Source: CBDCGJ01 sp965238305 (lineage in GTDB: Bacteria > Pseudomonadota > Alphaproteobacteria > GCA-2731375). Taken from it: DNA of 64,000 nt. A model generated the notes under the pieces. That model had not been told where the DNA came from, searched no databases, and saw only the letters and a program-made list of their open reading frames with translations. The stretch spans positions 3,038,001-3,102,000 of the forward strand of contig CBDEHK010000001.1 of the NCBI GenBank assembly GCA_965238305.1, given 5' to 3'. Numbering within the stretch: the first letter of the stretch is position 1; every line of letters starts with the position of its first letter. Both the position numbers and the translations under genes were made by a program. Below, piece by piece: positions 26,652-35,553 of the stretch.

Positions 26652-28100
26652 TCAGGCCACGACAGCCGACGGTGTTTTGTTTCCAGCAAGGTTACAGCGG
26701 GCATTCCAGCTATGGTTCCATGCCTCGAGATCCTTGGCGGGAACCGGTTTCGAGATATAATAACCTTGCGCATGATTGCAGCCGAGATCGGCCAAAGTTG
26801 CCCAATCTTCATGGCTTTCAATCCCTTCCGCCACAACTGTCAAATCCAGTTTGTGAGCAAGATCGATCATTGAACGGACAATGGCCAGATCCTCTTTGTG
26901 AATATACATTTTGGCGACAAAAGACCGGTCGATCTTCATTTCCTGCAAGGGCAGATCGCTCAGGTAGGCAAGCGAGGAATAGCCGGTGCCGAAATCATCG
27001 ATCGAAATTGCCACGCCCAGCGCCGCCAGCTGATTCAACGCCCGTACCGAGGCCTCTGGGTCGGCCATTAACGCAGTCTCGGTCACTTCGAACACCAAAT
27101 ACTCTGACAATTGGCGCCATTCGCTTAAAAATTCGATAATATCGTCCACGAGCGCCGGGTCATGCAGACTTCGCGGTGACAAGTTGACGGCGACCGCGTG
27201 CTTTATTCCGCTGGCCTGCCATAACATGATCTGCCGAACCGCCATGGCTACAGTTTTTCTGGTAAACGGCATGATCAACGAACTACTCTCGGCCAGCGGA
27301 ATGAAATCGTCCGGCATGATTAAGCCTTTTTCAGGATGGCGCCAGCGAACCAGCGCCTCAAGGCCGCTGACATTCAATGTATTCATGTCAATCTTTGGTT
27401 GATAATAAAACTCCAACTGATCTTGCTTGACCGCATTTCTCAGATCGCTCGCGAAGAAATGCGGTCTTTGTGGAATAACACCATCTTGTGTGTCGTCATG
27501 GAAGCGAAAGCCACCGCCTCGTCGCTTGGCCTGGTACATTGCCCGGTCGGCCTTGCCGAGCAAAGTGACGAGATCGTCACCGTCATCGGGATACTGCGCC
27601 ACCCCTATACTGGCTCCCACATCGACTAACTGTTCTCCAAATTGGATTGGTAGCTGGACAACTTCAACAAGCTCCTGGGCAACTCTCGAAGCGTTTGGTA
27701 TTCGACTTTCCAACGGTAGGACAAAGGCAAATTCGTCGCCGCCCATGCGCGCAACAGTGTCCGAGCTTCGTAGGCGTTGTTTGATACGTTTCGCGACGGT
27801 TTGCAGCACCTTGTCACCGGCTTCATGTCCTAAGGTGTCATTAATCTCCTTGAACCGGTTTAGATCCATCAGCAAGATGAGAAGCGGTTGCTTTTTGCGA
27901 TACGCCGCCTCGCGGGCCAGCTCGAAACGGTCCTGGTAGAGAGTTCGATTGGCCAAGCCGGTCAAGTCATCGTACAGGCTCAAACGCTCTAGCCCCTCGT
28001 TGGCGATAGTCAGCTCGTTCGTCAACTCAGTGACACTGCGGTAGGTCTCCGCGAGTTCGGCTTCCAGTGCGGCGATTTTGGCGGATTGATCCGGCATCAT
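26652..28100 (-). CDS. GGDEF-EAL cyclic-di-GMP turnover protein, stressosome operon output
   Basis: 482 residues: a coiled coil (about 5-40), a GGDEF domain with intact G120-GDEF-124 and a product-inhibition I-site R111-xx-D114, then an EAL domain with EAL at 248-250 and DDFGTGYSSL. Both catalytic signatures are intact, so synthesis and breakdown of c-di-GMP are both possible. There is no membrane segment or sensory domain, which fits control by the upstream partners. Its ATG overlaps the stop of the phosphatase gene by 4 bases, placing it last in the rsbRST operon. Confidence 0.92.
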   Translation of the reverse strand: MMPDQSAKIAALEAELAETYRSVTELTNELTIANEGLERLSLYDDLTGLANRTLYQDRFELAREAAYRKKQPLLILLMDLNRFKEINDTLGHEAGDKVLQTVAKRIKQRLRSSDTVARMGGDEFAFVLPLESRIPNASRVAQELVEVVQLPIQFGEQLVDVGASIGVAQYPDDGDDLVTLLGKADRAMYQAKRRGGGFRFHDDTQDGVIPQRPHFFASDLRNAVKQDQLEFYYQPKIDMNTLNVSGLEALVRWRHPEKGLIMPDDFIPLAESSSLIMPFTRKTVAMAVRQIMLWQASGIKHAVAVNLSPRSLHDPALVDDIIEFLSEWRQLSEYLVFEVTETALMADPEASVRALNQLAALGVAISIDDFGTGYSSLAYLSDLPLQEMKIDRSFVAKMYIHKEDLAIVRSMIDLAHKLDLTVVAEGIESHEDWATLADLGCNHAQGYYISKPVPAKDLEAWNHSWNARCNLAGNKTPSAVVA

Positions 28101-29124
28101 AACGTCTCCGTCGCGACGACAACTGTGGCGTCGTCATTGCTTTTGGCGAAATTGCGCATCAAGTAATGGCCGATCGAAGTGGGGCTCTCGACGTCATCGG
28201 GAGACTGCTCACGCAGATCCCACTGGCCCGTGATGCCATCGGTGTAGATCAATAGGGTGCCGCCTTCGGGCCAAACACTTTCGTTCACACGAAGTTTGGG
28301 CAAGGACCCCATGCCCAATACGCCTGGTCGGGTCATCAGTTGCGAACCGCCGACTGGGTATACGCGGGCCGCAACGTTACCGACCCCGACGTGGATCAGG
28401 CGGCGTTCAGGGACGGACACCCACACCAGGGTGGCGGCGGCGCCTCGGGTGCCGCGCAGAACCTGGTGAAGGTCGCGGATAAGGTCCTCAGGATTTTTTT
28501 CCGGTTTGCCCGAATGTGCTCCATCGCGGCATCGCTGGCCCGCGCTGCCTCGGGACCGTGGCCCAAGCCATCTGCGACCGCGACCAATAGGCCGGCTTGA
28601 TCTTCGTAAACGAAATAACCATCACCGTTGGATTTTTCCCCAATGTAAGGGCGGGAATTGGCGCTGTATACAAAGCGTGCCGTTGTGCAATCGCGGCGCG
28701 TCCATTTTCTAACCGTAATGGAGGTTCCGACGTCCAAGGTCTCGTCTCCGGTTTGGCCATTCGCGACGCAAGAGCGGATTTCGAATTCGTCCATCAACCG
28801 CCGAACGGCGCCGAGCCCGCAACCGGTTGACCCTTGGCTTGACCAGTGATCGTTCAGCGCGGCCTGCAGATCGGCAATACCCGGACCTCTGTCTCTGGAC
28901 GAAATTTCAATTCCGACGGTGATGTCGCTGTTACAATCGGAAACTGTAATTTCTCCGTCGACGGTTCGGTGACGCACCAAGTTCGTGGCTAGTTCCGTCG
29001 CCGCTGTCGCAGCTTCCGCCACCGCTTGGTCGTTCAATCCCGTGCCAAGCGCAATCCGCCGAACTTCGCGGCGGACATGGCCGACGTCTCCATCGGTGCG
29101 TACGGGTATTACGACGCCAACCAT
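28097..29124 (-). pseudogene. HATPase-PP2C (RsbX/SpoIIE-type) phosphatase, split by a frameshift
   Basis: The sequence reads as one 342-residue protein if one base is added in the A7 run at 28494-28500 (minus strand). The first part (29124 down to about 28500) has an RsbT/RsbW-like HATPase_c fold (ELATNLVRH N-box, RDRGPGIAD, GCGLGAVRRL), then the start of a PP2C phosphatase (VADGLGHGPEAARAS). The rest of the PP2C fold continues in another frame down to 28097 (ending TLLIYTDGIT...DDATVVVA). Its family role would be to dephosphorylate stressosome RsbR/RsbS or switch a downstream partner. It could be a true lesion, slippage-expressed, or a sequencing error. Confidence 0.8.
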
Positions 29125-29504
29125 TTTACGATTTCTACCCGTGTGCCTTCGCCGATCACCGATTCGATCTGGAAGTCGTCGCTTAACCGCCGGGCGCCGG
29201 GCAACCCCTGGCCCAGGCTATTGGCAGTGCTGTAGCCTTCGCCCATCGCCCGTTCGATATCCGGGATGCCCGGGCCCTGATCGGTGAAGATGCAACGCAC
29301 GCCGCACCTGTCATCGCCATTGACTGGGACGACTTGCATTTCGCCGCCGCCGCCATGAACCAAGGTGTTGCGGGCCAGTTCGCTGACTGCCGTGGCGACC
29401 CGGGTCTTGTCGATCATCGAGAACGCCAGATCGGCCGCAACCTCGCGGGCGACGCTGCGTGCGCGAACGATGTCGTCCTCGCCCCTTATTTCAATCAGCT
29501 GCAT
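29109..29504 (-). CDS. rsbT: RsbT-like serine/threonine kinase (stressosome switch)
   Basis: 131 residues from the ATG at 29504; the frame runs on to 29537, inside rsbS. It has HATPase_c motifs: N-box SELARN with N46, D75-QGPGI80, and the G-box GQGLPGARRL. Length and sequence are RsbT-like rather than RsbW-like. In Bacillus RsbT phosphorylates RsbR and RsbS on stress and is then released to act on a partner. It overlaps rsbS by 14 bases and the phosphatase gene by 16. Confidence 0.88.
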   Translation of the reverse strand: MQLIEIRGEDDIVRARSVAREVAADLAFSMIDKTRVATAVSELARNTLVHGGGGEMQVVPVNGDDRCGVRCIFTDQGPGIPDIERAMGEGYSTANSLGQGLPGARRLSDDFQIESVIGEGTRVEIVKWLAS

Positions 29505-29925
29505 CCAATTGATCCTGCGATTGTAGAATATTATCATGGCCGTTTGGCGGCGCTTCCGGCGTCGTCCTTTCTAACCGGTACCCCAGCGATTCGAGACCCA
29601 ATTCCAGGGTTTGACAGGTATTGATGTCAGGCAGGCCCAGCCCCATTTCGATCATCGTAATCGCCACCACCGGCTGCATGCCGACCAGGCTCACCTCGGT
29701 GTTCATCAACTTTGCCATACAGGCGGTCTCGGTGAGCACGCGGCCGATGTAGGAATCGACTAGCTCCAGGCTAGATATGTCTATCAATAAGGCGTTCGCA
29801 TCGTGTTCCTGGATGCACTGCAGGATAAGTTCCTGCAGCGCCGTCGCGACCCGGTCGTTCAGCTCCTGCTGGATCGAGACCAGAAGAAGGTCTCCGATCC
29901 TGAGTACGGGTATCTCGGACATCAT
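29491..29925 (-). CDS. rsbS: RsbS-like STAS-domain stressosome scaffold protein
   Basis: 144 residues: a single STAS domain with the RsbS phospho-site region DISSLELVDSYIGRVL, where S58 corresponds to the conserved RsbS serine. A variable C-terminal tail follows. In known stressosomes RsbS and RsbR co-assemble into a large icosahedral particle that holds RsbT. It overlaps rsbR by 4 bases and rsbT by 14. Confidence 0.9.
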   Translation of the reverse strand: MMSEIPVLRIGDLLLVSIQQELNDRVATALQELILQCIQEHDANALLIDISSLELVDSYIGRVLTETACMAKLMNTEVSLVGMQPVVAITMIEMGLGLPDINTCQTLELGLESLGYRLERTTPEAPPNGHDNILQSQDQLDAAD

Positions 29926-30779
29926 GCGGCTCGCGATATGCCGTCAACCAATTCTATGGCGAGCTTTAGGCCTTCTTGCAGTGTGCTGCGAGTTTCCAAG
30001 GTTGAAAGATCCAGTCCGAGATTGACGATCGCGACAGCTGTGGCGGGGGAGATGCCGGTCAGAATGCATTTGCCCCCCATCAGCACGATGGAAGACGCCA
30101 TCGAAATCAGGTGGTTCGCGACCATAGTGTCCATTACCGGAACACCTGTAATATCGATGATAATGACCCGGGCATTTTCTTTGCTTAGACGTTGTAGCGT
30201 TCTTTCGGTGCAGTTTTGCATGCGCCGGCTGTCTAGCGTGCCAATCAGTGGCAACACCAGCACGCCCTGCCATACGGCGATGGCAGGGGTGGAGAGCTCT
30301 TCAACTTCTTGCGCCTTGCGCTCGATCTCCGCCTTGATCTGCTTGATCACCGTCAGATCACGCATGATGGCGGTCAATATGCGCCGCCCCTGCACATGAA
30401 ACTCTCTGATACCGATTTCGAGAGGGATCAACGTGCCATCCCTGTGCAGCCCATTGATCTCTCGCCAACTGGCCCGATCACCGGTGGCATCGGCTTCGGG
30501 ATGGTCCGCCGCATTTTTGTCCTGTATGAGTTTCGGGACGTCGGGCACCAGCTTCTCGAAGTTCAGTTCGGCGGCCTCCTCTTTCGAATAATCGAACAGC
30601 TTTTCCGCGGCCTGGTTGAAAAGTTCCACGCCGCCCTGGTCATCGAAAGCGATCATCGCATCGGCTGAAAACTCGATCAGTTCATTGTAATATTCCGTTG
30701 ACCATTGCGCTGATGTGACCGGCGTTTTGGCAGAACCGTTGCCCCGTGCCTGCACAGTGTCTTGTACTTGGTTGCTCAT
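29922..30779 (-). CDS. rsbR: RsbR-like PAS-STAS stressosome sensor
   Basis: 285 residues from the ATG at 30779 (GAGG 9 bases upstream; two ATGs further up, at 30815 and 30800, are less likely). An N-terminal PAS domain (about 35-145) replaces the non-haem globin of Bacillus RsbRA and would sense the signal. A linker helix follows, then a STAS domain (about 165-280) with phospho-site positions S184 (GTLDSRRM) and T218 (VMDTMVANHL). It is the first gene of the rsbRST operon. Confidence 0.9.
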   Translation of the reverse strand: MSNQVQDTVQARGNGSAKTPVTSAQWSTEYYNELIEFSADAMIAFDDQGGVELFNQAAEKLFDYSKEEAAELNFEKLVPDVPKLIQDKNAADHPEADATGDRASWREINGLHRDGTLIPLEIGIREFHVQGRRILTAIMRDLTVIKQIKAEIERKAQEVEELSTPAIAVWQGVLVLPLIGTLDSRRMQNCTERTLQRLSKENARVIIIDITGVPVMDTMVANHLISMASSIVLMGGKCILTGISPATAVAIVNLGLDLSTLETRSTLQEGLKLAIELVDGISRAA

Positions 30780-30872
30780 CGTGAAAAACCTCTGTGACAT
30801 GCTTTGTATTTGCAAAAAATCTAATATGAATTTATCTGCAGTTACTTAACAATTGATTTATAACTACGTATT

Positions 30873-31025
30873 TTGTGCGGAATGAAACGCGTGGGTGACA
30901 ATATGGAAATCATCGGCGAAAATTTTGGCCCGGACGCGATGCAGTTACTTAGGGAACAACGACTGGAAAGTTTCCATGGGAAGCGGAGCGGCGTCTGGTC
31001 AGGTTTCCCTATCGACCAAAGAAAA
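30873..31025 (+). pseudogene. Fragment of a lipoprotein gene like the one at 26198
   Basis: Bases 30888-30923 match 26261-26296 at 33 of 36 positions, in the same reading frame (RVGDNMEIIGEN). A Cys codon lies just upstream (30876), but no signal peptide is encoded before it, and the frame then runs into unrelated sequence and tRNA-Arg. It looks like the remnant of a paralogue or of a duplication that brackets the stressosome cassette. Confidence 0.6.
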
Positions 31026-31026
31026 T

Positions 31027-31103
31027 TGGCGACCCCTGCAGGACTTGAACCTGCGACCTCAAGATTAGAAATCTCGCGCTCTATCCAGCTGAGCTAAGGG
31101 GCC
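31027..31103 (-). tRNA. tRNA-Arg (TCT)
   Basis: On the minus strand the acceptor GGCCCCT pairs with AGGGGTC (one G-T), followed by G and encoded CCA (31029-31027). The anticodon loop carries TCT, and the T-arm is GGTTCAAGTCC. It borders the stressosome cassette, and tRNA genes are frequent integration sites. Confidence 0.95.
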
Positions 31104-31172
31104 ATGTGCGGACATTTGTATTGTTTCGACAAATTGTTCATCAGTGCAATTCCGATACGCCGCCCGGCAGGG

Positions 31173-31499
31173 TTAAGGGCGCGGAAGCGGATCGGTGCCG
31201 GGACCTCTAACCGAAGTCGGGGCAAAATTATCCGCGTATGTTTTTACCCGAAACTTACGTTGGCGCGGCAATTTGACCAGATATGAAATGTCATTGCGTT
31301 CGCAGTAAGCTACGGCTTCTTCTTCTGTTTCAAAGCGCATTCGTAGCTGCTGGTTGGTATCTTCGGAGCCGGTCCAACCCATCAACGGTTCGACGTGACG
31401 TGGTGATGACTGTTCGAATTCCAACACCCATTTTTTCGAATTGCCGTGGCCGGACTGCATCGTCGATTTAGCCGGTTGGAAAATTATTGCATTACGCAC
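31173..31499 (-). CDS. NADH dehydrogenase (complex I) NDUFS4-like accessory subunit
   Basis: 108 residues of the ETC complex I subunit family (PF04800 type): PAKSTMQSG at the N-terminus, KKWVLEFE, PLMGWTGSEDTNQQLRMRF, EEAVAYCERN and YADNF. The frame starts with a GTG at 31499, preceded by GGGG. This subunit is a supernumerary of complex I shared by alphaproteobacteria and mitochondria, which supports the taxonomic call. It is monocistronic, next to tRNA-Arg. Confidence 0.92.
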   Translation of the reverse strand: MRNAIIFQPAKSTMQSGHGNSKKWVLEFEQSSPRHVEPLMGWTGSEDTNQQLRMRFETEEEAVAYCERNDISYLVKLPRQRKFRVKTYADNFAPTSVRGPGTDPLPRP

Positions 31500-31735
31500 G
31501 AATAGAACCCCAACAAAGTCAATAATCTAGCGCTGGAATATAACCGACTATTTTTGCGAAGTCACGGATCGATCAAGGTTTTACCGGTAATAATCTTCGC
31601 AATCATTAAAGCGCCCAGTATTGTTTTTTGATTATGAGATCGGCGCGGCAATATGCACGGCACGCTAGGTGCGGCATTATGCGAATTTACCTAGGCATTG
31701 AAGGGTACGGCGGTTCCTGTCGGAAACCTGTGTTG

Positions 31736-32668
31736 TTATTTAGAATCCCGAAATTGCCCGTACAATACTTCCGCCAGCACGCATCCGCAAATGACCGCAA
31801 TCGCTAAAGTCTGGATCCAGGTAATATTACTTCCAAGGAACACCAAAGCACAGACGGCGGCGATGACAGGTTTGAGGAAAAACAAATAGCTTGCTCGCGC
31901 CGTATCCGGTGCGGCCGACAGTCCCCACAGCCAAAGGATGAACCCAACGCAGGTGTTCCAAATTCCGAGCGTCAGGATCGAATAATATGCAACAGGCTCA
32001 CGATCAAACAGCGTGAGCGGGTTGACCCAAATATTCCATGCGCTTCCGACGGTGAGCCAGAGGGCAACAGTGCCTAAAATAAAAGTCAGGGCGGTAATAC
32101 GGATCGCGCCATATTCGACGATCACCGGCTTAACAAGAACGACATAGAAACCGCCTATTACAGAACATGCGATTGCCATGAAAATCCCGTTCAAATCGTC
32201 GCTACCGAGCTCAAGCTGCGCCAAATAACCGTCGGTCAACAGGAAGATAACACCACCCAGGGCGCCTATGCCGCTGATTAATTTTGGTACCGTTATACGG
32301 TTACGATTGATCAACGCATCTGCCATCACGGTCATGATCGGCATGGTCGTGATGACAGTTGCCACTTGAATAACAGAGGCAAAATCCAACGACCAATGGA
32401 ACAACAATTGACCTAATGCCATGCCGAATACCGCCAAGGATATAATCTTAACGGGTTGTTCCTTGAGCGGACGCCACAAATTCCGGGTTGACGGCAACGC
32501 TAGCGCCACCAAAAACAAACTTAGACTGCCAATCAAATAACGCCACACCGATACTTCTGGACCGCCGATGCCGGATAGCACGGCGAAAAACTCACTGGTG
32601 GCATGACCGAATACACCCAGTAAAGTTGCCGCATATGCACGGATTGTCAAACTTGATCCACCGGTCAC
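31736..32668 (-). CDS. EamA/DMT family transporter
   Basis: 310 residues with about ten membrane helices and the two-repeat EamA fold. It starts at the ATG at 32668. Recognisable segments are GGPEVSVWRYLIGSLSLF in the first repeat and ASYLFFLKPVIAAVCALVFLG in the second. The substrate is unknown. It is not closely similar to the other EamA protein at 4.9 kb. About 235 bases without a gene follow its stop. Confidence 0.85.
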   Translation of the reverse strand: MTGGSSLTIRAYAATLLGVFGHATSEFFAVLSGIGGPEVSVWRYLIGSLSLFLVALALPSTRNLWRPLKEQPVKIISLAVFGMALGQLLFHWSLDFASVIQVATVITTMPIMTVMADALINRNRITVPKLISGIGALGGVIFLLTDGYLAQLELGSDDLNGIFMAIACSVIGGFYVVLVKPVIVEYGAIRITALTFILGTVALWLTVGSAWNIWVNPLTLFDREPVAYYSILTLGIWNTCVGFILWLWGLSAAPDTARASYLFFLKPVIAAVCALVFLGSNITWIQTLAIAVICGCVLAEVLYGQFRDSK

Positions 32669-32718
32669 TTATGCGCCTGCCTATTGCCGAATTCATAATT
32701 AAACTGGTGTAGAAAAAG

Positions 32719-32795
<77 letters not shown>

Positions 32796-32939
32796 ATCAA
32801 CGGCCCCAACGACTAGTCAAGAACACTAGGCCCGATACGACTTTGAGCCGCAAGCGTTACTAAGTGTTTTTATGAACTTGCGCAAGCCAGAATGTTGCGC
32901 CCTAATCTGTCTTCTGATCGGTTGTTTTTTACTTTTTTA

Positions 32940-33203
32940 TCAGTTGACGGAACGGCGTCCGATCACGAGCGCATCATTTGGAAATCCACCGCATTTACTG
33001 ATCGCGGATTCTTCGTAGGTGTCGACCTGTTGGCGATATATATTGTTCACCAATTCAACAGGAAGATTTCCTGAACGGCCGACTGCGGACGCCGTTGCGA
33101 CCAGCATGGATAAGACGGTTTCTTCACCATATTCTTCCGCCATTGTTGTGCTTAACGATTCCAGCAATATCCGAAAACCGTGGATTGATTGATTACCTGC
33201 CAT
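32940..33203 (-). CDS. Small unknown protein (87 aa)
   Basis: Not recognised. The ATG at 33203 is preferred because GGGGG lies 8 bases upstream; an ATG at 33218 is in frame. The sequence looks like a genuine globular helical protein (GFRILLESLSTTMAEEYGEE, then SMLVATASAVGRSGNLPVELV), with no signal or membrane segment. It is divergent from the aminotransferase gene at 33438 and lies near tRNA-Pro. Confidence 0.55.
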   Translation of the reverse strand: MAGNQSIHGFRILLESLSTTMAEEYGEETVLSMLVATASAVGRSGNLPVELVNNIYRQQVDTYEESAISKCGGFPNDALVIGRRSVN

Positions 33204-33437
33204 GTTAAATGCCCCCATAAAACAATTTTCAATGAATTAATTCCAATAAGTTAACAAATTTAGCCGACGTCGAATACTTGGCATTGATACCAGGGTGCAT
33301 TCGCCGACGACCGCCCGTTGTTCTTGATTTCAGCACGGATAATTCGCCTAGTATATAATTATACTAATCACTTGCGCAATTATCGGCATAAGCTTAGACG
33401 GAATATTTACTTTGCCGTCCTCCAAAGGAAAACTGGG

Positions 33438-34619
33438 ATGCGATCATATTCGTTGAATAGCGCTGTTGAAAAAGTCAGCTCGCCGCCGATAGCGGAGGCC
33501 AAGGCGTGGGTAAGTTCCGCCATTAGTTCGGCTGAATATCCTTTGATTGATCTTGCCCAGGCGGTTCCAAACTATCCACCGCCGGACGGCTTAATGGATC
33601 ATTTAGCGGCGTTCGTCCACCAAACCGAGAGCGCTTTTTATACCGACATACTTGGTCTGGCATCGCTACGAGAATGTTATGCTGCCAGTCTGAAGCGAGA
33701 ATATAATGGGCAAATTTCGGGCGGCAATATCGCCATAACGCCTGGCTGTAATAATGCATACTGTTTGGCGACGATGGCACTGGCCGGTCCTGGCGACGAA
33801 ATCATATTGCCGACCCCATTCTATTTCAATCACGATATGTGGTTGACGATGACTGGGATAACGCCGAGGTTATTAGCAACACGGCCGACAGCCGATGGCA
33901 TGTTGCCGGATTTAGACGAAGCCAAATCGCTTATTGGCCCAAAGACACGGGCGATATTATTGGTCACTCCGAATAATCCGACAGGAACCGAATATCCAGA
34001 GGAAATTATCCATGATTTTGCAGATCTTGCGCAACAACGCGGGATCGCTTTGATTCTTGACGAAACCTACAAGGATTTTCGAGAAGTAGAGACATCGTCA
34101 CATAGACTTTTCGAGGACAAGAATTGGCCAGACCATTTGATCCACTTATACAGTTTCTCGAAAGCCTACAGTTTGGCCGGTTACCGGGTCGGCGCAATTA
34201 CCGCCGGCGAAGCGTTGATTGACGCGGTTGGAAAAATTGCCGATACACTTAATATTTGTACTTCGCATGTCGGTCAGGCTGCGGCGTTGTTTGGTTTGCA
34301 GCAACTGCAAACCTGGCGAAACGACAAGCGCCACGATTTGCTGCGATTATTGCATTCTTTGGACAATAGTTTTTCCGAGCAAACCTCAGCCTTTAAACTG
34401 GCATCGCGCGGGGCATTTTTTGCCTTCCTATCGCACCCGTTTGCTGACAAGACCTCGATGGAGGTCGCGCAGCAATTAGTCAGCCAAAGCAATATTCTGT
34501 GTTTACCCGGCAGTTTTTTTGGTCCGGATCAAGAATCTTATCTCAGGATCGCCTTTGCAAATGTCGATGAAGCCGGTCTACGCAACGCCGTCGCCAGGCT
34601 TAGCCGCATAGATATTTGA
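33438..34619 (+). CDS. Class I/II PLP aminotransferase
   Basis: 393 residues from the ATG at 33438 (AAAGGA 8 bases upstream). The frame is open to 33318, but the extra N-terminal residues look non-coding. It has fold-type I motifs: NNPTGTEYPEE, ILDETYKDF, PLP Lys K242 in YSFSKAYSLAGYRVG and the late YLRIAF Arg. The substrate is unknown; the sequence is clearly different from the aminotransferase at 24.8 kb. It is convergent with the RTX gene, with only 12 bases between stops. Confidence 0.85.
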   Translation: MRSYSLNSAVEKVSSPPIAEAKAWVSSAISSAEYPLIDLAQAVPNYPPPDGLMDHLAAFVHQTESAFYTDILGLASLRECYAASLKREYNGQISGGNIAITPGCNNAYCLATMALAGPGDEIILPTPFYFNHDMWLTMTGITPRLLATRPTADGMLPDLDEAKSLIGPKTRAILLVTPNNPTGTEYPEEIIHDFADLAQQRGIALILDETYKDFREVETSSHRLFEDKNWPDHLIHLYSFSKAYSLAGYRVGAITAGEALIDAVGKIADTLNICTSHVGQAAALFGLQQLQTWRNDKRHDLLRLLHSLDNSFSEQTSAFKLASRGAFFAFLSHPFADKTSMEVAQQLVSQSNILCLPGSFFGPDQESYLRIAFANVDEAGLRNAVARLSRIDI

Positions 34620-34631
34620 GTTAAATTCCAC

Positions 34632-35450
34632 TTACGCAAAGACAATATCGCCAATCAGGAATGATCCAGCTGCCAAATCTTTCAGCAAGATATTGCCGTC
34701 TTCGCCAGCGGAAATAAGAATTCCGTCAGCGACATCGCTGACGACCACATCACTGGCGGTCAGTCCAACAAGGACAATACTGTCATTGCCATCGCCATAG
34801 TCGGTTACTTCGTCGGGGCCGCCACCCTGTCCGAATATGAACATGTCATTGCCGCTGCCGCCGGTCAGAACATCGCCGCCATTGTTACCGTAAATGTAAT
34901 CGTCGCCGGCGCCACCATCTATCGTATCAACACCTTGTCCACCAAATATCGTGTCCGCGCCGTCGCCGCCGGATAACATGTCGGTACCCTGATTTCCGTA
35001 TATCAAATCAGCGCCTGTCCCGCTGCCGCCATCGATTTGGTCGCTTCCCATATTACCGTACAGCACGTCATTGCCGATGCCACCATCGATGTCGTCATCG
35101 CTCTGGCCACCATAGACGGTATCATTTCCGCTTTCGCCAAACAGCAAATCGTCTTTTTGATTACCGTAGATGATATCCGCATCGGCGCCGCCATATATTG
35201 TATCGACATCCATATTGCCATAAAGGACATCTTCGCCGGTATCACCGTAGATCAGATCGCTCTGCTGTCCGCCATAGATCCAATCGTTGCCATCGCCGCC
35301 ATACATCAGGTCTTCACCTTGATTGCCATAGACAATGTCGGCCCCGGCCAGCGCCGAAATCGTATCGTCACCTTGGAAGCCATAAATGGAATCGTCCCCT
35401 GTGGTCCCAACCAACGGATCCGGATTCTTAGTACCTTCAACAAGTGCCAT
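34632..35450 (-). CDS. RTX (haemolysin-type calcium-binding repeat) protein
   Basis: 272 residues, of which about 20-205 are nonapeptide RTX repeats, unusually Tyr- and Asn/Gln-rich (IYGNQGEDL, IYGGQQSDL, LYGNMDVDT). Ends follow the usual RTX C-terminal beta domain (NDMFIFGQGGGPDEV...GNDSIVLVGL). There is no signal peptide, as expected for type I secretion. Calcium folding outside the cell is expected from the family. No adhesin, protease or lipase domain is present, so it is a pure repeat protein. No type I ABC exporter is adjacent. Confidence 0.88.
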   Translation of the reverse strand: MALVEGTKNPDPLVGTTGDDSIYGFQGDDTISALAGADIVYGNQGEDLMYGGDGNDWIYGGQQSDLIYGDTGEDVLYGNMDVDTIYGGADADIIYGNQKDDLLFGESGNDTVYGGQSDDDIDGGIGNDVLYGNMGSDQIDGGSGTGADLIYGNQGTDMLSGGDGADTIFGGQGVDTIDGGAGDDYIYGNNGGDVLTGGSGNDMFIFGQGGGPDEVTDYGDGNDSIVLVGLTASDVVVSDVADGILISAGEDGNILLKDLAAGSFLIGDIVFA

Positions 35451-35553
35451 AGTTGATGCTCCAATATTTGGTAAATTTCTTAATCAGCAATTCATCATGT
35501 TGGCAGGGTTTGCGATTGTCGCAACAGATTTTGTATTCAAATTGGGTAAAATA

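Noticed and set aside
35037..35456. 139-codon plus-strand open frame over the RTX gene
   Set aside because: It is the mirror of the RTX repeats; periodicity of the real gene keeps the opposite frame open.
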